Notes: generated by a model from the sequence alone, not told the origin. A DNA stretch of 64,000 nucleotides from Rhodothermales bacterium (GCA_022821845.1 JAJECT010000033.1:1-64000), one strand, 5' to 3'; shown: positions 45,419 to 54,515, counted from the stretch's first letter. Translations and numbers: made by a program.

Positions 45419-46104
45419 ACGCTGCGCTCGTTGTCTTTGCCAAGCCGCCGGTTCCGGGCCGGGTCAAAACGCGCCTTACGCCGACGCTTGCTCCGGAGGA
45501 CGCTGCCCGCCTCTATGGCGCGTTTCTGCGCGACGCGCTGGATCAGTACCGGGGGCTTGGGGCGACGCTTCGCTTGTACCTTGCGCTGGACGAAGAGGCC
45601 CCGGCTTCGCCCCGGGACGCGGCGTATCCGGAATGGATGGCGGGCAGCGTATTCCGGCAGGAGGGCGCCGGGCTCGGCGAGCGCATGAAACATGCTTTCG
45701 AGGAAACGTTTGCGGCGGGCGGCCGCCGCGCCGTCCTGATAGGGACCGACCACCCCACCTTGCCGTCCGCCTGGATACGGAAAGGGTTTTCGTTGCTCGA
45801 AACGCCGGATCGCGTCGTGCTGGGTCCTACCGCAGACGGCGGCTTCTACCTGCTCGGCATGAACCGGTTTTACCCGCAGCTGTTCGAAGGCATGACCTAT
45901 AGCCACGAGGCCGTGTTCGAGCAGACCGCCGACCGCGCAGTCCGGTGCGGCGCTTCGCTGCATGCGCTTCCGGCATGGTACGACGTGGACACCTTCGACG
46001 ACCTGAAGCGACTGACCGAGGATTTGCGGCGGGAAAACGCCGTCGCGCGGCGGACGCGCCTCATGCTCCGTCGCCTTGCGGGGCGGTACGAAGGGCTGGC
46101 GTAG
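45415..46104 (+). CDS. TIGR04282/DUF2064 family glycosyltransferase-like protein
   Basis: 229 residues with a GT-A-like nucleotide-sugar-binding fold. The opening VVFAKPPVPGRVKTRLTPTL, then AVLIGTDHPTLPSAWI and VVLGPTADGGFYLLGMNR, are the defining blocks of this family. Members resemble MobA and small sugar nucleotidyltransferases; most are unassigned. It is translationally coupled to the cysteine desulfurase (start inside the last codons of that gene). Downstream lies repeat copy 2, after a 156-base spacer. Cytosolic. Confidence 0.9.
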   Translation: MNAALVVFAKPPVPGRVKTRLTPTLAPEDAARLYGAFLRDALDQYRGLGATLRLYLALDEEAPASPRDAAYPEWMAGSVFRQEGAGLGERMKHAFEETFAAGGRRAVLIGTDHPTLPSAWIRKGFSLLETPDRVVLGPTADGGFYLLGMNRFYPQLFEGMTYSHEAVFEQTADRAVRCGASLHALPAWYDVDTFDDLKRLTEDLRRENAVARRTRLMLRRLAGRYEGLA

Positions 46105-46260
46105 GGAAATTGCCCGGAGCGGCGCGAATCGCCTGGCCAGCGCGTCCTTATCTGTACATCCCTTACCCTATTCGGGAAAAGGGCGAAGCGCGCCGGCGCC
46201 TTGCGGCCCCGGCGCGCTTCTGTATTCCTCGCGATAATTCTGCCTGGACAGCGAGGAGAT

Positions 46261-46523
46261 TTAAGGATACTCTGATTAAAGCCACTTCGCTCAGCGCGTC
46301 ACTGTCGCATGTCAAGGGTGTCATGCTTGTATCGTTGAAATCAGCAGAAAAACACCGTAGATTCGGGTGGCAGGGGGCGTGACGCGCCCTTCGGGAGGCT
46401 GCGAGCGGCACGCTGGCTGTGTCATTCCTCATTATGTGGGGCCTACCACATTGCTTCGTCATTCCTTGCCAGCGCACCCCTCGCAGCCTCTGAGCTTCGC
46501 GGATTTAATCAGAGTATCCTTAA
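46261..46523. mobile_element. MITE-like dispersed element, copy 2, with perfect 20-bp terminal inverted repeats
   Basis: 263 bases. The left end TTAAGGATACTCTGATTAAA (46261-46280) is the exact reverse complement of the right end (46504-46523). The inner part repeats the hairpin of copy 1, with GAGGCTGCGAGCGGCACGCTGGC pairing with a GCCAGCGC...CTCGCAGCCTC arm. No transposase is encoded. A second end-like sequence, TTAATCGGCGTATCC, follows directly at 46520-46534, as if another element once abutted. It sits between convergent genes (ends at 46104 and 46534). Confidence 0.85.
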
Positions 46524-46533
46524 TCGGCGTATC

Positions 46534-47283
46534 CTACAGGGAAATGCCGAAAACGAGGAAGCTCTTCTCGGCCGTGGGGTTCATAATGTACGAAATGCTT
46601 ACGGGCAGTTCGAACTTGTCCGTGATCGGGATGCTTTTCGAGGCGCTCAGCGCCCAGTCGATGATGCTGAAGCCGTCGGTGCCGTACCAGTCGCTCTCGC
46701 CCGCGGAAGCCCCGATCCCGAAAGACATGTCCACGCCGCCCACGGCGAAGGGCATCGAGGCATTGATATACAGCGACTCATCCGGGTCGTTGTGCATATT
46801 GTACGCCACATAGAGCGTCACCGGGAAGGATTCCGTCCCGGTGAAGGAGAAATAGGGCTCGATTACGTGTTGCCCGTCTTCGCCGAAGTCAAAGAATCCG
46901 ATGATTTCCTCGTTTTCTTCTTCCTCGTGGTCGTGTTCGTCTTCTTCGTGACCGTGCTCGTCTTCGTGCGCAACGGCGGCGTTCGGGAAGTAGTAATCCG
47001 TGATCCCAATGGAAATGGGACCGTAGGAGTACCCGGCCCACAGGTCGTGTTCGTTGAAGCCGGCGGAAGCGGGGTTCGTGGCGTACGACGCCCAGGTGCC
47101 TATCTCCAGTCCGTTGTAACTGAACGTGAGGGCGGGCTGCACGCTGGCGGATTCCCCGAAATCGATGCCTCGCCATACGTACCGGCTGACAAGGTCGGCG
47201 CCAAAGTCGAATTCCTGCGCGGAAGCAGGCAGGGACCAGGCGAGGGCGAGCGTTAGAAACAGGGGAGCAAGAAGCTTTTTCAT
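46534..47283 (-). CDS. TorF/Gcw_chp-like outer-membrane porin with a His/Glu-rich loop
   Basis: 249 residues with a signal peptide (LTLALAWSLPASAQ). The mature start EFDFGADLVSRYVWRGIDFGESASVQP is the signature of the TIGR02001/TorF putative porin family. Regular amphipathic strands follow (LEIGTWASYATNP, LWAGYSYGPISIGITDYYF) to a C-terminal FLVFGISL. Residues 106-126 form an external-looking loop with six His among some fourteen acidic residues (AHEDEHGHEEDEHDHEEE), strongly suggestive of divalent metal binding. Function of the family is unproven. The stop codon abuts the end of repeat copy 2. Confidence 0.8.
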   Translation of the reverse strand: MKKLLAPLFLTLALAWSLPASAQEFDFGADLVSRYVWRGIDFGESASVQPALTFSYNGLEIGTWASYATNPASAGFNEHDLWAGYSYGPISIGITDYYFPNAAVAHEDEHGHEEDEHDHEEEENEEIIGFFDFGEDGQHVIEPYFSFTGTESFPVTLYVAYNMHNDPDESLYINASMPFAVGGVDMSFGIGASAGESDWYGTDGFSIIDWALSASKSIPITDKFELPVSISYIMNPTAEKSFLVFGISL

Positions 47284-47793
47284 GACGGATAGCCGTTTGG
47301 TGGTGCGGAATGCGGTTCGGACGCAGGATGCCTGAAAAGGCGGTCTGCATGCTGCGATGGTTAATAAAATAAGGCTTTCTGGCTTAATATACCTGAAAAA
47401 TTAAGAAATAAATATGAAAATTCCTAATAAAAATGTGTTTTGCGGGTCATGGCGCCGATGTATCGCCCTGTTCCGGCACGTTTGCGGGGCCTGCCCGCGC
47501 GGTTTAAGCGTCTGTTGAAACAGCGCGGGCGGCGCGCCCAAGGTGAATAACTTGCAAAGCCTTCGCTTTTATGCTTGCTTGATTGGTCCGAAATTGCGAT
47601 ATTGTGCAATCTGTAGCGTTTGCGGCGTTCGCAGGCCCTTTTGCGGGCTGTGTCCGTCGCCGATTTCGCCGGAGCGTCCGCCGCCGCTTTTGGGGGCTGG
47701 CCGCCTGGATCGTTTTCGGGAAAGAAACGTTCATTCGCTACGGACGCAGTATAAACGCGAAAAGGACAAGACACACCAAACGACGGTTTGGAC
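47284..47793. other. Intergenic region upstream of the ilv leader, no gene recognised
   Basis: 510 bases between the divergent porin gene and the predicted ilv leader frame. The first ~170 bases are A/T-rich (47350-47440), fitting the porin promoter. Several short frames cross 47424-47790 on both strands, but none has family features or consistent codon bias. The promoter for the ilv-leu transcript should lie near its 3' end, but I could not pick one with confidence. Confidence 0.5.
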
Positions 47794-47940
47794 ATGACGC
47801 AGCACTCCTTCAAGGCGATAGCGCTTCGGCGCGCCGCCAAGGGCGTTTCGAGCGCTCTGCGGACAGCGGCCCGCGTGGCCGACGGGATACTTGCGCCGGT
47901 GGTCTTCGTCCTTCCCGGTCTCGTTATTATTACGATTTAG
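47794..47940 (+). CDS. Predicted ilv leader peptide (attenuation)
   Basis: A 48-codon frame starting MTQHSFKAIALRRAAKGVSS and ending ILAPVVFVLPGLVIITI before TAG. Eleven of the last 17 residues are Val, Leu or Ile, the three end products of the downstream pathway, and they lie directly before the stop. This is the layout of branched-chain leader peptides such as those of E. coli ilvB and ilvG, where ribosome stalling on scarce charged tRNAs selects the RNA fold. It lies 234 bases before ilvB. The alternative is a small membrane peptide, since the C-terminus is also a plausible hydrophobic segment. Prediction by inspection only. Confidence 0.6.
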   Translation: MTQHSFKAIALRRAAKGVSSALRTAARVADGILAPVVFVLPGLVIITI

Positions 47941-47948
47941 CCAGGACC

Positions 47949-48120
47949 GGCCAATCCTTCGCACCTCTCCAGCATGCATGATGGCGTCAAGCGGGCAGTG
48001 AAGGAATTGGCCTTCGCCCCACGTTAATCCGATGCCCATGTACGCTCCCGAAGAAACGCGCCCGAACGTTGACGTCGGCGTTTCGTATTTTGTCAAGTCT
48101 GCCCGGCTTTTGCGCCGACG
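47949..48120 (+). promoter_or_regulatory. Candidate attenuator: alternative RNA stems between leader peptide and ilvB
   Basis: After the leader stop, GGCCAATCCTTC (47949-47960) can pair with GAAGGAATTGGCC (48000-48012, one bulge). The second strand can instead form its own hairpin GAAGG-AATTGG-CCTTC (48000-48015). Further down, ACGTTG-ACGT-CGGCGT (48066-48081) forms a stem followed by a T-rich tail (TTCGTATTTT, 48082-48091), a weak intrinsic terminator. That stem competes with CGTCGGCG (48073-48080) pairing to CGCCGACG (48113-48120). Mutually exclusive stems are what attenuation needs, but GC-rich DNA yields chance pairings. Confidence 0.45.
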
Positions 48121-48173
48121 AGGCGCGTTCAACGGAGCGCCACATTCACGAAGGACCAAACAGGTCGTAATCC

Positions 48174-49934
48174 ATGCCTGATATGCAAGCAAGCAGCATG
48201 ACGCACCATGCGCCGCCAGTGAACGGCGCGCAACGCATGAGCGGCGCGGAGATTTTTCTGCGCTCGCTGGACGCGGAAGGCGTAGAGGTCGTATTTGGCC
48301 ACCCCGGAGGGGCCGTGATCAAGATTTACGACGAGATGGCCCGCATCCAGCCGAAATTCAAGCATGTGCTGGTGCGGCACGAACAAGGCGGCGCGCACGC
48401 CGCCGAGGGGTACGCCAAGGCGACGGGCAAGGTCGGCACGGTGCTTGTCACCAGCGGACCCGGCGCCACGAACACGGTTACCGGCATAGCGGACGCCTAT
48501 ATGGATTCCGTGCCCATTGTCGTGTTTACCGGACAAGTCCCGACCCAGTTGATCGGGAACGACGCGTTTCAGGAGTGCGACACGATAGGCATTACGCGCA
48601 GCATCACGAAGCACAGTTTCCTGGTGCGCGACGTACGCGACCTGGCGGCGGCGGTGAGAAAGGCGTATCACATTGCGCGCACGGGTCGCCCGGGTCCGGT
48701 CGTGGTGGATCTGCCCAAGGACGTCCTCCTGGCCGAAACCGAGTTCGAATATCCAAAGGAAGTCAACTTGCGCGGCTACCGTTTCAAGGCCCGGGGAGAC
48801 GACGCCAAGATCCAGCGCGCCGCGGCCATGATCGCCGAGGCGGACAAGCCGCTTTTCTACGTGGGCGGCGGGGCCGTCGGCGCGGATGCGGCGGATGTGC
48901 TCACCCGGATCGCCCGGACGGCGCGCATTCCGGTGACCACGACGCTGCACGGACTCGGCGCCTTTCCCGAGGACGACGAACTTTCGGTGGGCATGCTCGG
49001 GATGCACGGCACATGGTACGCCAACATGGCCGTGCAGAACGCCGACCTCCTGATTGCGGTCGGCGCGCGGTTCGACGACCGGGTGACGGGCAAGCTCGAA
49101 TCCTGGGCGCCCCACGCAAAGATCGTGCATATCGATATCGATCCGTCCTCGATCTCCAAGAATGTGTATGTGGATTGCGCCATCGTGGGCGACGTGCGCG
49201 ATGCGCTCATGCGCCTGGAGCCGCTTACAGGAGCGTGTCGTACGGAGGCATGGCTTGCGCAGGTGCAGGCCTGGAAGGCGGAATGTCCGCTGGTCTACGA
49301 ACAGGGGGACGGGCGCCTTCGGGCGCAATACGTGCTCGAACGGCTTCGGCGGCATACGAAAGGGGAGGCGATCGTGGTGACCGACGTGGGCCAGCATCAG
49401 ATGTGGGCTGCCCAGTATTTCCAGTTTTTGCATGCGCGTACGCACATTACGTCGGGCGGGCTCGGCACCATGGGTTTTTGTTTTCCCGCCGCGATGGGCG
49501 CCGCGTTCGGCCGGCCGGACAAGACGGTCGTTTCGATCAGCGGGGATGGCGGGTTCGTCATGAACGCCCAGGAACTGAGCGTCGCCGCGGCGCACGGACT
49601 GCCCATCAAGGTGGTCATCATCAACAACAAGTTCCTGGGCATGGTGCGGCAGTGGCAGGAGTTGTTTCACGACGAGCGCTTCAGCCATACCGACCTGTCC
49701 GATACGAACCCGGATTTCGTCAAGCTGGCCGAGGCGCATCATTGCGTGGGCCTGCGCGCGGAAACGCCGGACGAGGTGGACGGCGTTATTCGGGAAGCCT
49801 GGGCCGTTTCCGACCGGCCCGCCGTGATGGAATTCCGCGTCGCCAAGGAGGAGATGGTGTTCCCGATGGTGCCTGCGGGCGCTTCCACGGACGAAATGAT
49901 CACGAAGCGCCTGACGCCCAACGCCTTCGTATGA
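48174..49934 (+). CDS. ilvB: Acetolactate synthase large subunit IlvB
   Basis: 586 residues. ThDP-dependent enzyme joining two pyruvates to acetolactate (valine, leucine) or pyruvate with 2-oxobutyrate (isoleucine). The N-terminal FGHPGGAVIKIYDEMAR, the glutamate segment VRHEQGGAHAAEGYAKATGK and the FAD-type middle domain are present. The ThDP-binding SISGDGGFVMNAQELSVAAA with IINNKFLGMVRQWQELF closes the C-terminal domain. First gene of the cluster; the small subunit follows 25 bases later. Expression is likely governed by the leader region upstream. Confidence 0.97.
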   Translation: MPDMQASSMTHHAPPVNGAQRMSGAEIFLRSLDAEGVEVVFGHPGGAVIKIYDEMARIQPKFKHVLVRHEQGGAHAAEGYAKATGKVGTVLVTSGPGATNTVTGIADAYMDSVPIVVFTGQVPTQLIGNDAFQECDTIGITRSITKHSFLVRDVRDLAAAVRKAYHIARTGRPGPVVVDLPKDVLLAETEFEYPKEVNLRGYRFKARGDDAKIQRAAAMIAEADKPLFYVGGGAVGADAADVLTRIARTARIPVTTTLHGLGAFPEDDELSVGMLGMHGTWYANMAVQNADLLIAVGARFDDRVTGKLESWAPHAKIVHIDIDPSSISKNVYVDCAIVGDVRDALMRLEPLTGACRTEAWLAQVQAWKAECPLVYEQGDGRLRAQYVLERLRRHTKGEAIVVTDVGQHQMWAAQYFQFLHARTHITSGGLGTMGFCFPAAMGAAFGRPDKTVVSISGDGGFVMNAQELSVAAAHGLPIKVVIINNKFLGMVRQWQELFHDERFSHTDLSDTNPDFVKLAEAHHCVGLRAETPDEVDGVIREAWAVSDRPAVMEFRVAKEEMVFPMVPAGASTDEMITKRLTPNAFV

Positions 49935-49959
49935 CACGCATTTTACCAGGACGTCGCAC

Positions 49960-50538
49960 ATGAGCGAGCAAAACACACTGACCCCGCAACAGATTCTTCG
50001 GAAGAAGGCCCAGGGGGAGGCTATCGGGCCGGGCGAGCAAACGCACCGCCATCGGCATATTATCGCCGTGTTGCTTGAGAATTCGATTGGCGCGCTGAAT
50101 CGCGTCGTCAATCTGTTCGCCGCGCGCGGTTTCAATCTCGAAAGCGTGACGGTGGGGGAAACGGACGACCCTTCGATTTCCCGCATGACCATCGCCACCA
50201 CGGGAGAAAGCCGCATCATTGCGCAGGTGAACCGGCAATTGAACCGGCTGATCGATGTGCTGGAGGTGGAGGATTTGACGTCGGAGGAATACGTCGAGCG
50301 GGAGTTGTGCCTGCTGAAGGTGCCGTACGCCTCGGACAATCGGGTCGAACTCCTCGACACGCTCAAGATTTTTCAGGGCAAGGTCGTGGACGTCACGACG
50401 AACACGATGACCTTCGAAATCACCGGCCCCGCCAAGAAGATCAATGCGTTTATCGGCATGATGAAGCGCTACGGCGTCGAAGAAATTGCGCGGAGCGGCC
50501 GCGTGGCCATGAAACGCGCGCTTCTTTTCGGCGATTGA
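49960..50538 (+). CDS. ilvN: Acetolactate synthase small (regulatory) subunit
   Basis: 192 residues. Regulatory partner of IlvB that carries valine feedback inhibition. An N-terminal extension of about 28 residues precedes the ACT domain, [20 protein letters not shown] with [18 protein letters not shown]. The second domain follows ([40 protein letters not shown]) and ends [10 protein letters not shown]. Length matches the IlvH-type two-domain subunit rather than the short IlvN. ilvC starts 70 bases downstream. Confidence 0.95.
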   Translation: MSEQNTLTPQQILRKKAQGEAIGPGEQTHRHRHIIAVLLENSIGALNRVVNLFAARGFNLESVTVGETDDPSISRMTIATTGESRIIAQVNRQLNRLIDVLEVEDLTSEEYVERELCLLKVPYASDNRVELLDTLKIFQGKVVDVTTNTMTFEITGPAKKINAFIGMMKRYGVEEIARSGRVAMKRALLFGD

Positions 50539-50608
50539 GCCGGTTTTTCGAGCGGTCCCGCGCGGCCGCGCGCCACTGCAAAACGACCATAACAACCACA
50601 TAATAACA

Positions 50609-51625
50609 ATGGGAGTAAACGTTCATTATCAGGCGAATCCCGATCTGGTCCGTTCGCGGCGGGTCGCGGTCATTGGATACGGAAGCCAGGGGCACGCCCA
50701 TGCGCTGAACTTGCATGACAGCGGCGTGGACGTGGCGGTCGGATTGCGGGCGGGGTCGGCCTCGCGCGCGGAAGCCGCCGCCAGGGGGCTGCGCGTCATG
50801 GGTATTTCCGAAGCCGCCGCATGGGGGGACCTGGCGGTGTTGCTGGTGCCGGATCAGCATCAGAAGCGGGTGTACGAGGAGCATATGGTCGAGCATATGA
50901 AGCCCGGCAAATCCCTTGTTTTCGGGCATGGCTTCAATATTCATTACGGCCAGATTGCGCCGCCAGAAGGCGTTGACGTGTTCATGGTGGCCCCAAAGTC
51001 GCCGGGGCACCTGGCGCGCCGGGTGTTCGAGGAGGGCAAAGGCGTGCCCTGCCTGGTGGCGGTGGCGCAGGACGCTTCGGGGACGGCGCTGGACATGGCG
51101 CTGAGTTATGCGGACGGCATAGGCGGCATTCGGGCGGGCGTCATCGAAACGACTTTCAAGGACGAGACGGAGACCGATCTTTTCGGCGAACAGGCCGTGC
51201 TTTGCGGCGGCGCCGAGGAGTTGATCAAGGCCGGATTCGAAACGCTGACCGGCGCGGGGTATCCGCCCGAATTGGCGTATTTCGAATGTTTGCACGAACT
51301 CAAGCTGATCGTCGATCTGATTTACGACGGCGGGCTGGAGTACATGAACTATTCGATCAGCGATACCGCCGAGTACGGGAATTACACGCGCGGTCCGCGG
51401 ATCATCGACGAGGCGGCGCGCGAGCGCATGCGGGAGATTCTCGCCGAAGTGCAGGACGGGACGTTCGCGCGGGAATGGATTGCAGAGAACGAGGCCGGGG
51501 GCAAGCAGTTGCTCGCCTTGCGCGGCAGGTCCCGGGAGCATCCGATCGAGCAGATTGGCAAGCGGCTGCGCGGCATGATGAGTTGGCTGCGCGGCGAAGG
51601 AAACAAAGAAGCGAACGCCGTATAA
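50609..51625 (+). CDS. ilvC: Ketol-acid reductoisomerase IlvC (class I)
   Basis: 338 residues, class I length. Converts acetolactate and acetohydroxybutyrate to the dihydroxy acids with NADPH and Mg2+. The nucleotide loop reads [19 protein letters not shown], followed by [13 protein letters not shown], with the Arg and two Ser expected for NADPH. The metal-binding helix [20 protein letters not shown] and [20 protein letters not shown] are intact. Dihydroxyacid dehydratase (ilvD), the next enzyme, is not in the window. The leuB start codon follows the stop by 2 bases. Confidence 0.97.
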   Translation: MGVNVHYQANPDLVRSRRVAVIGYGSQGHAHALNLHDSGVDVAVGLRAGSASRAEAAARGLRVMGISEAAAWGDLAVLLVPDQHQKRVYEEHMVEHMKPGKSLVFGHGFNIHYGQIAPPEGVDVFMVAPKSPGHLARRVFEEGKGVPCLVAVAQDASGTALDMALSYADGIGGIRAGVIETTFKDETETDLFGEQAVLCGGAEELIKAGFETLTGAGYPPELAYFECLHELKLIVDLIYDGGLEYMNYSISDTAEYGNYTRGPRIIDEAARERMREILAEVQDGTFAREWIAENEAGGKQLLALRGRSREHPIEQIGKRLRGMMSWLRGEGNKEANAV

Positions 51626-51627
51626 CC

Positions 51628-52749
51628 TTGGCTGAAAGGAAAACATATCGCGTCGCCTGTTTGCCGGGGGACGGCGTCGGGCCGGAAGTGACCCGGGAGG
51701 CGCTGCGCGTTCTGGCGGCGGCGGGCGAGCGGTTCGGTTTCGCGCTGGCGCACGAAGAATTTCCCGTAGGCGGCAGCGCCATCGACGCGCTGGGCGCCCC
51801 GCTGCCGGAATCCGTCAAAGCGGCCTGCCTTGCGTCGGACGCCGTGCTGCTTGGCGCCGTTGGCGGGCCTGCCTGGGATGCGCTGCAAGGCGATTTGCGC
51901 CCGGAGGCCGGTTTGCTTGCGTTGCGCAAGGCACTGGGCGCGTACGCCAACCTGCGTCCGGTGGCGGTGCCGGATTTTCTGGCGGGCGCCTCGCCGCTCC
52001 GGCGGGAGGTGGTGGCGGGCACGGACATGATGATCGTGCGAGAACTGACCGGCGGCATTTATTTTTCGGGCCCCAAAGGGCCGGTCGAGGGAACAGAGGG
52101 CAAGGAAGCGCGCAACACGATGCGCTATTCGGAAGCGGAGATCGCGCGGATCGCGCAGGTGGCGTTTACCTGGGCGCGCCGGCGGCGGGGCCGGGTTACG
52201 TCCGTGGACAAGGCCAATGTGCTGGAGGTGTCGCAGCTATGGAGGGCGGTGGTGACCCGGGTGCGCGAGGCGGATTATCCCGACGTGGAACTGGAGCATT
52301 TGTATATCGATAACGCGGCCATGCAGATTGTGCGCCGCCCGTCGGATTTCGACGTGGTGGTTACGGCCAACCTGTTCGGCGATATCCTGTCCGACCTGGC
52401 CGCCACGCTGCCGGGTTCGCTGGGCCTGTTGCCGTCGGCTTCGGTAGGCGGCGCTACCGGGTTGTTCGAGCCTGTCCACGGCAGCGCGCCGGATATTGCC
52501 GGACAGGGGAAGGCGAACCCCGCGGCGGCCATCCTGAGCGGCGCCATGATGCTCGAACAGTGGGGCGAGGCGGACGCGGCCCGGGCTATTCGGCGCGCCG
52601 TGAACGAAACGCTGGCCGAGGGCGCGCGCACGGCGGACATGCGGGAAGCCGGTTGCCGGGTTGTGTCTACCGGCGAGATGGGCGCCCGCATTGCTTCCCG
52701 CATACGGCAGGAAACGGGTCGGAAGCAGCCCGTGGAGGCGGCGGCATGA
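51628..52749 (+). CDS. leuB: 3-isopropylmalate dehydrogenase LeuB (TTG start)
   Basis: 373 residues. NAD-dependent oxidative decarboxylation of 3-isopropylmalate; likely also acts on the methylmalate of the citramalate route. The first codon consistent with the family N-terminus (AERKTYRVACLPGDGVGPEV) is a TTG at 51628, 2 bases after ilvC; no ATG or GTG fits. Conserved blocks include LGAVGGPAWD, IVRELTGGIYFSGPKG, the catalytic Lys in SVDKANVLEVSQLWR, and VHGSAPDIAGQGKANPAAAILS. The rare start may tune its level relative to ilvC. Confidence 0.94.
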   Translation: MAERKTYRVACLPGDGVGPEVTREALRVLAAAGERFGFALAHEEFPVGGSAIDALGAPLPESVKAACLASDAVLLGAVGGPAWDALQGDLRPEAGLLALRKALGAYANLRPVAVPDFLAGASPLRREVVAGTDMMIVRELTGGIYFSGPKGPVEGTEGKEARNTMRYSEAEIARIAQVAFTWARRRRGRVTSVDKANVLEVSQLWRAVVTRVREADYPDVELEHLYIDNAAMQIVRRPSDFDVVVTANLFGDILSDLAATLPGSLGLLPSASVGGATGLFEPVHGSAPDIAGQGKANPAAAILSGAMMLEQWGEADAARAIRRAVNETLAEGARTADMREAGCRVVSTGEMGARIASRIRQETGRKQPVEAAA

Positions 52750-52880
52750 CGCGCCGCTGGATACATACCGTTTTCCCCGGTTTTCTTCGACTTACAAGGC
52801 GCCCGACGCGATATGTGCAAGACGACATCGGTTCGTCGGCGTATCGGGCGCGTACGATCCCTTCCGTACTCCACTTGTAA
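52746..52880 (+). CDS. Small ORF between leuB and leuA, possible leader peptide
   Basis: A 44-codon frame whose ATG overlaps the leuB stop (ATGA). It ends 24 bases before leuA with TIPSVLHL and a stop. It contains five Leu and many Arg residues, has no homology I recognise, and overlaps an 8-bp stem (52799-52806 with 52844-52851). It could couple leuA translation to leuB or act as a weak leader. It could equally be a chance frame in a 155-base spacer. Confidence 0.3.
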   Translation: MTRRWIHTVFPGFLRLTRRPTRYVQDDIGSSAYRARTIPSVLHL

Positions 52881-52904
52881 AGAAACCGCCGAGAGAAATT
52901 CCCC

Positions 52905-54515
52905 ATGAAAGACAAGGTAACCATATTCGACACCACATTGCGCGACGGCGAACAGGCGCCGGGCGCATCCATGACGATTCACGAGAAGGTCCGCATTGCC
53001 CGGCAACTCGTGAAGCTCGACGTGGACGTGATTGAGGCCGGATTTCCGATTTCGTCTCCGGCCCAGTTCGAAGCCGTGGCAAGCATCGTGCGCGACGTGC
53101 CAGGACCGGTGATTTGCGCGCTTGCCCGCGCGCTCGAGAACGACGTACATGCGGCGGGCAAGTCGCTGGCCGGAGGCAAACGGACGCGGATTCATACGTT
53201 CATCGCCACGAGCGACATTCACATAGACGCGAAATTCGGCAGCGACCGATACGGCGCGACGCTCGCAGAGAAGCGGCAGAGCGTGGTGCGCATGGCGCGC
53301 GAGGCGGTGCAACTGGCCCGCACCTATACCGACGACATAGAATTCAGCGCGGAGGACGCCGGGCGCACGGAACACGGATTCTTGTGCGAGGTGATCGCAG
53401 CGGCGATAGCGGAGGGCGCCACGACCGTCAATATTCCCGATACGACCGGGTATTGCACGCCCAGCGAGTACGCCCGTATGTTCGAAGCGGTGCGGGAGGG
53501 CGTGCCGTTGGCCGAAAAGGTCGTACTCTCGGCCCATTGCCACGACGATCTCGGCCTGGCCGTGGCGAATTCCATCGCCGCCGTATGCGCGGGCGCCCGG
53601 CAGATCGAGTGCACGATCAACGGTATTGGCGAGCGAGCGGGCAACGCCGCGCTGGAGGAAGTGGTGATGGCGCTGCGCGTTCGGGGCGAGCAATTCGGCG
53701 CAGATACGCGCATCCAGGCCACGCACCTTACGGAAACGAGCCGCATGGTGTCCGTAGCGACGGGATTTCCGGTGCCGCCGAACAAGGCGATCGTGGGCCG
53801 CAACGCGTTTAGCCACGAAGCCGGCATTCATCAGCACGGGGTGCTGAAACGGCGGGATACGTACGAAATCATGCAGGCGGAGGACGTGGGTCAGACGAGC
53901 GAGCAGATACGGCTGGGCCGGCATTCCGGGCGCCACGGCTTTTTCAGCCGCCTGAAGCGGATAGGCTTGCACGTGGAGGAATCGCGCAAGGACATTCTCT
54001 ACGAGTTATTCGTGCGGCTTGCGGATCGCAAGAAAGAAATCCACGACGCGGACCTGATTCATCTTGTCCAGGGGAATGCGGAGCATGCCGTTTTGCAGCA
54101 TTACCGGCTTGATCACTTGTCCGTGAAGGTCGATACGGGCAAGCGCCCCCAGGCGGAAGTCTCCGTGTTCAATGTGTCCGAAGAGGAGAAGTTGACTGCC
54201 GAGGCCACCGGCGACGGGCCTGTGGATGCGGTGTACCGGGCCATCAACCATGCCCTTGGCTGCTCGCGCAAGCTGGAAAGTTATTCTATTCGATCCGTTT
54301 CCGAGGGGGCCGGCGCAATTGGCGAAGTCACCGTGCTTGTTCGGGAAAGCGGCGCCTTTTTCAGAGGGCAGGCGCAAAACACCGATGTGATCCGCGCTTC
54401 CGCGGACGCGTATATCGATGCGCTCAACAATCTCGAAACCTGGCGATCCGACGAGGAGAACATGACCTTCGTCGGCAATGGCATCATGAGCTCGTTCGAA
54501 GGAGGCGTAGCATGA
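52905..54515 (+). CDS. leuA: 2-isopropylmalate synthase LeuA
   Basis: 536 residues. Condenses 2-oxoisovalerate with acetyl-CoA, the entry to leucine synthesis. The metal-binding start [17 protein letters not shown], the substrate segment VIEAGFPISSPAQFEAV, LSAHCHDDLGLAVANSIAAV and [18 protein letters not shown] are intact. A C-terminal regulatory LeuA dimer domain (about residues 390-510: TGKRPQAEVSVFNVSEEEKL...DAVYRAINHALG) is present, so leucine feedback is expected. leuC overlaps its stop by four bases. Confidence 0.96.
   Translation: MKDKVTIFDTTLRDGEQAPGASMTIHEKVRIARQLVKLDVDVIEAGFPISSPAQFEAVASIVRDVPGPVICALARALENDVHAAGKSLAGGKRTRIHTFIATSDIHIDAKFGSDRYGATLAEKRQSVVRMAREAVQLARTYTDDIEFSAEDAGRTEHGFLCEVIAAAIAEGATTVNIPDTTGYCTPSEYARMFEAVREGVPLAEKVVLSAHCHDDLGLAVANSIAAVCAGARQIECTINGIGERAGNAALEEVVMALRVRGEQFGADTRIQATHLTETSRMVSVATGFPVPPNKAIVGRNAFSHEAGIHQHGVLKRRDTYEIMQAEDVGQTSEQIRLGRHSGRHGFFSRLKRIGLHVEESRKDILYELFVRLADRKKEIHDADLIHLVQGNAEHAVLQHYRLDHLSVKVDTGKRPQAEVSVFNVSEEEKLTAEATGDGPVDAVYRAINHALGCSRKLESYSIRSVSEGAGAIGEVTVLVRESGAFFRGQAQNTDVIRASADAYIDALNNLETWRSDEENMTFVGNGIMSSFEGGVA

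Noticed and set aside
47941..48173. T-box or known riboswitch upstream of ilvB
   Set aside because: I could not find the T-box consensus AGGGTGGNACCGCG or another known riboswitch core; the leader-peptide model fits better.
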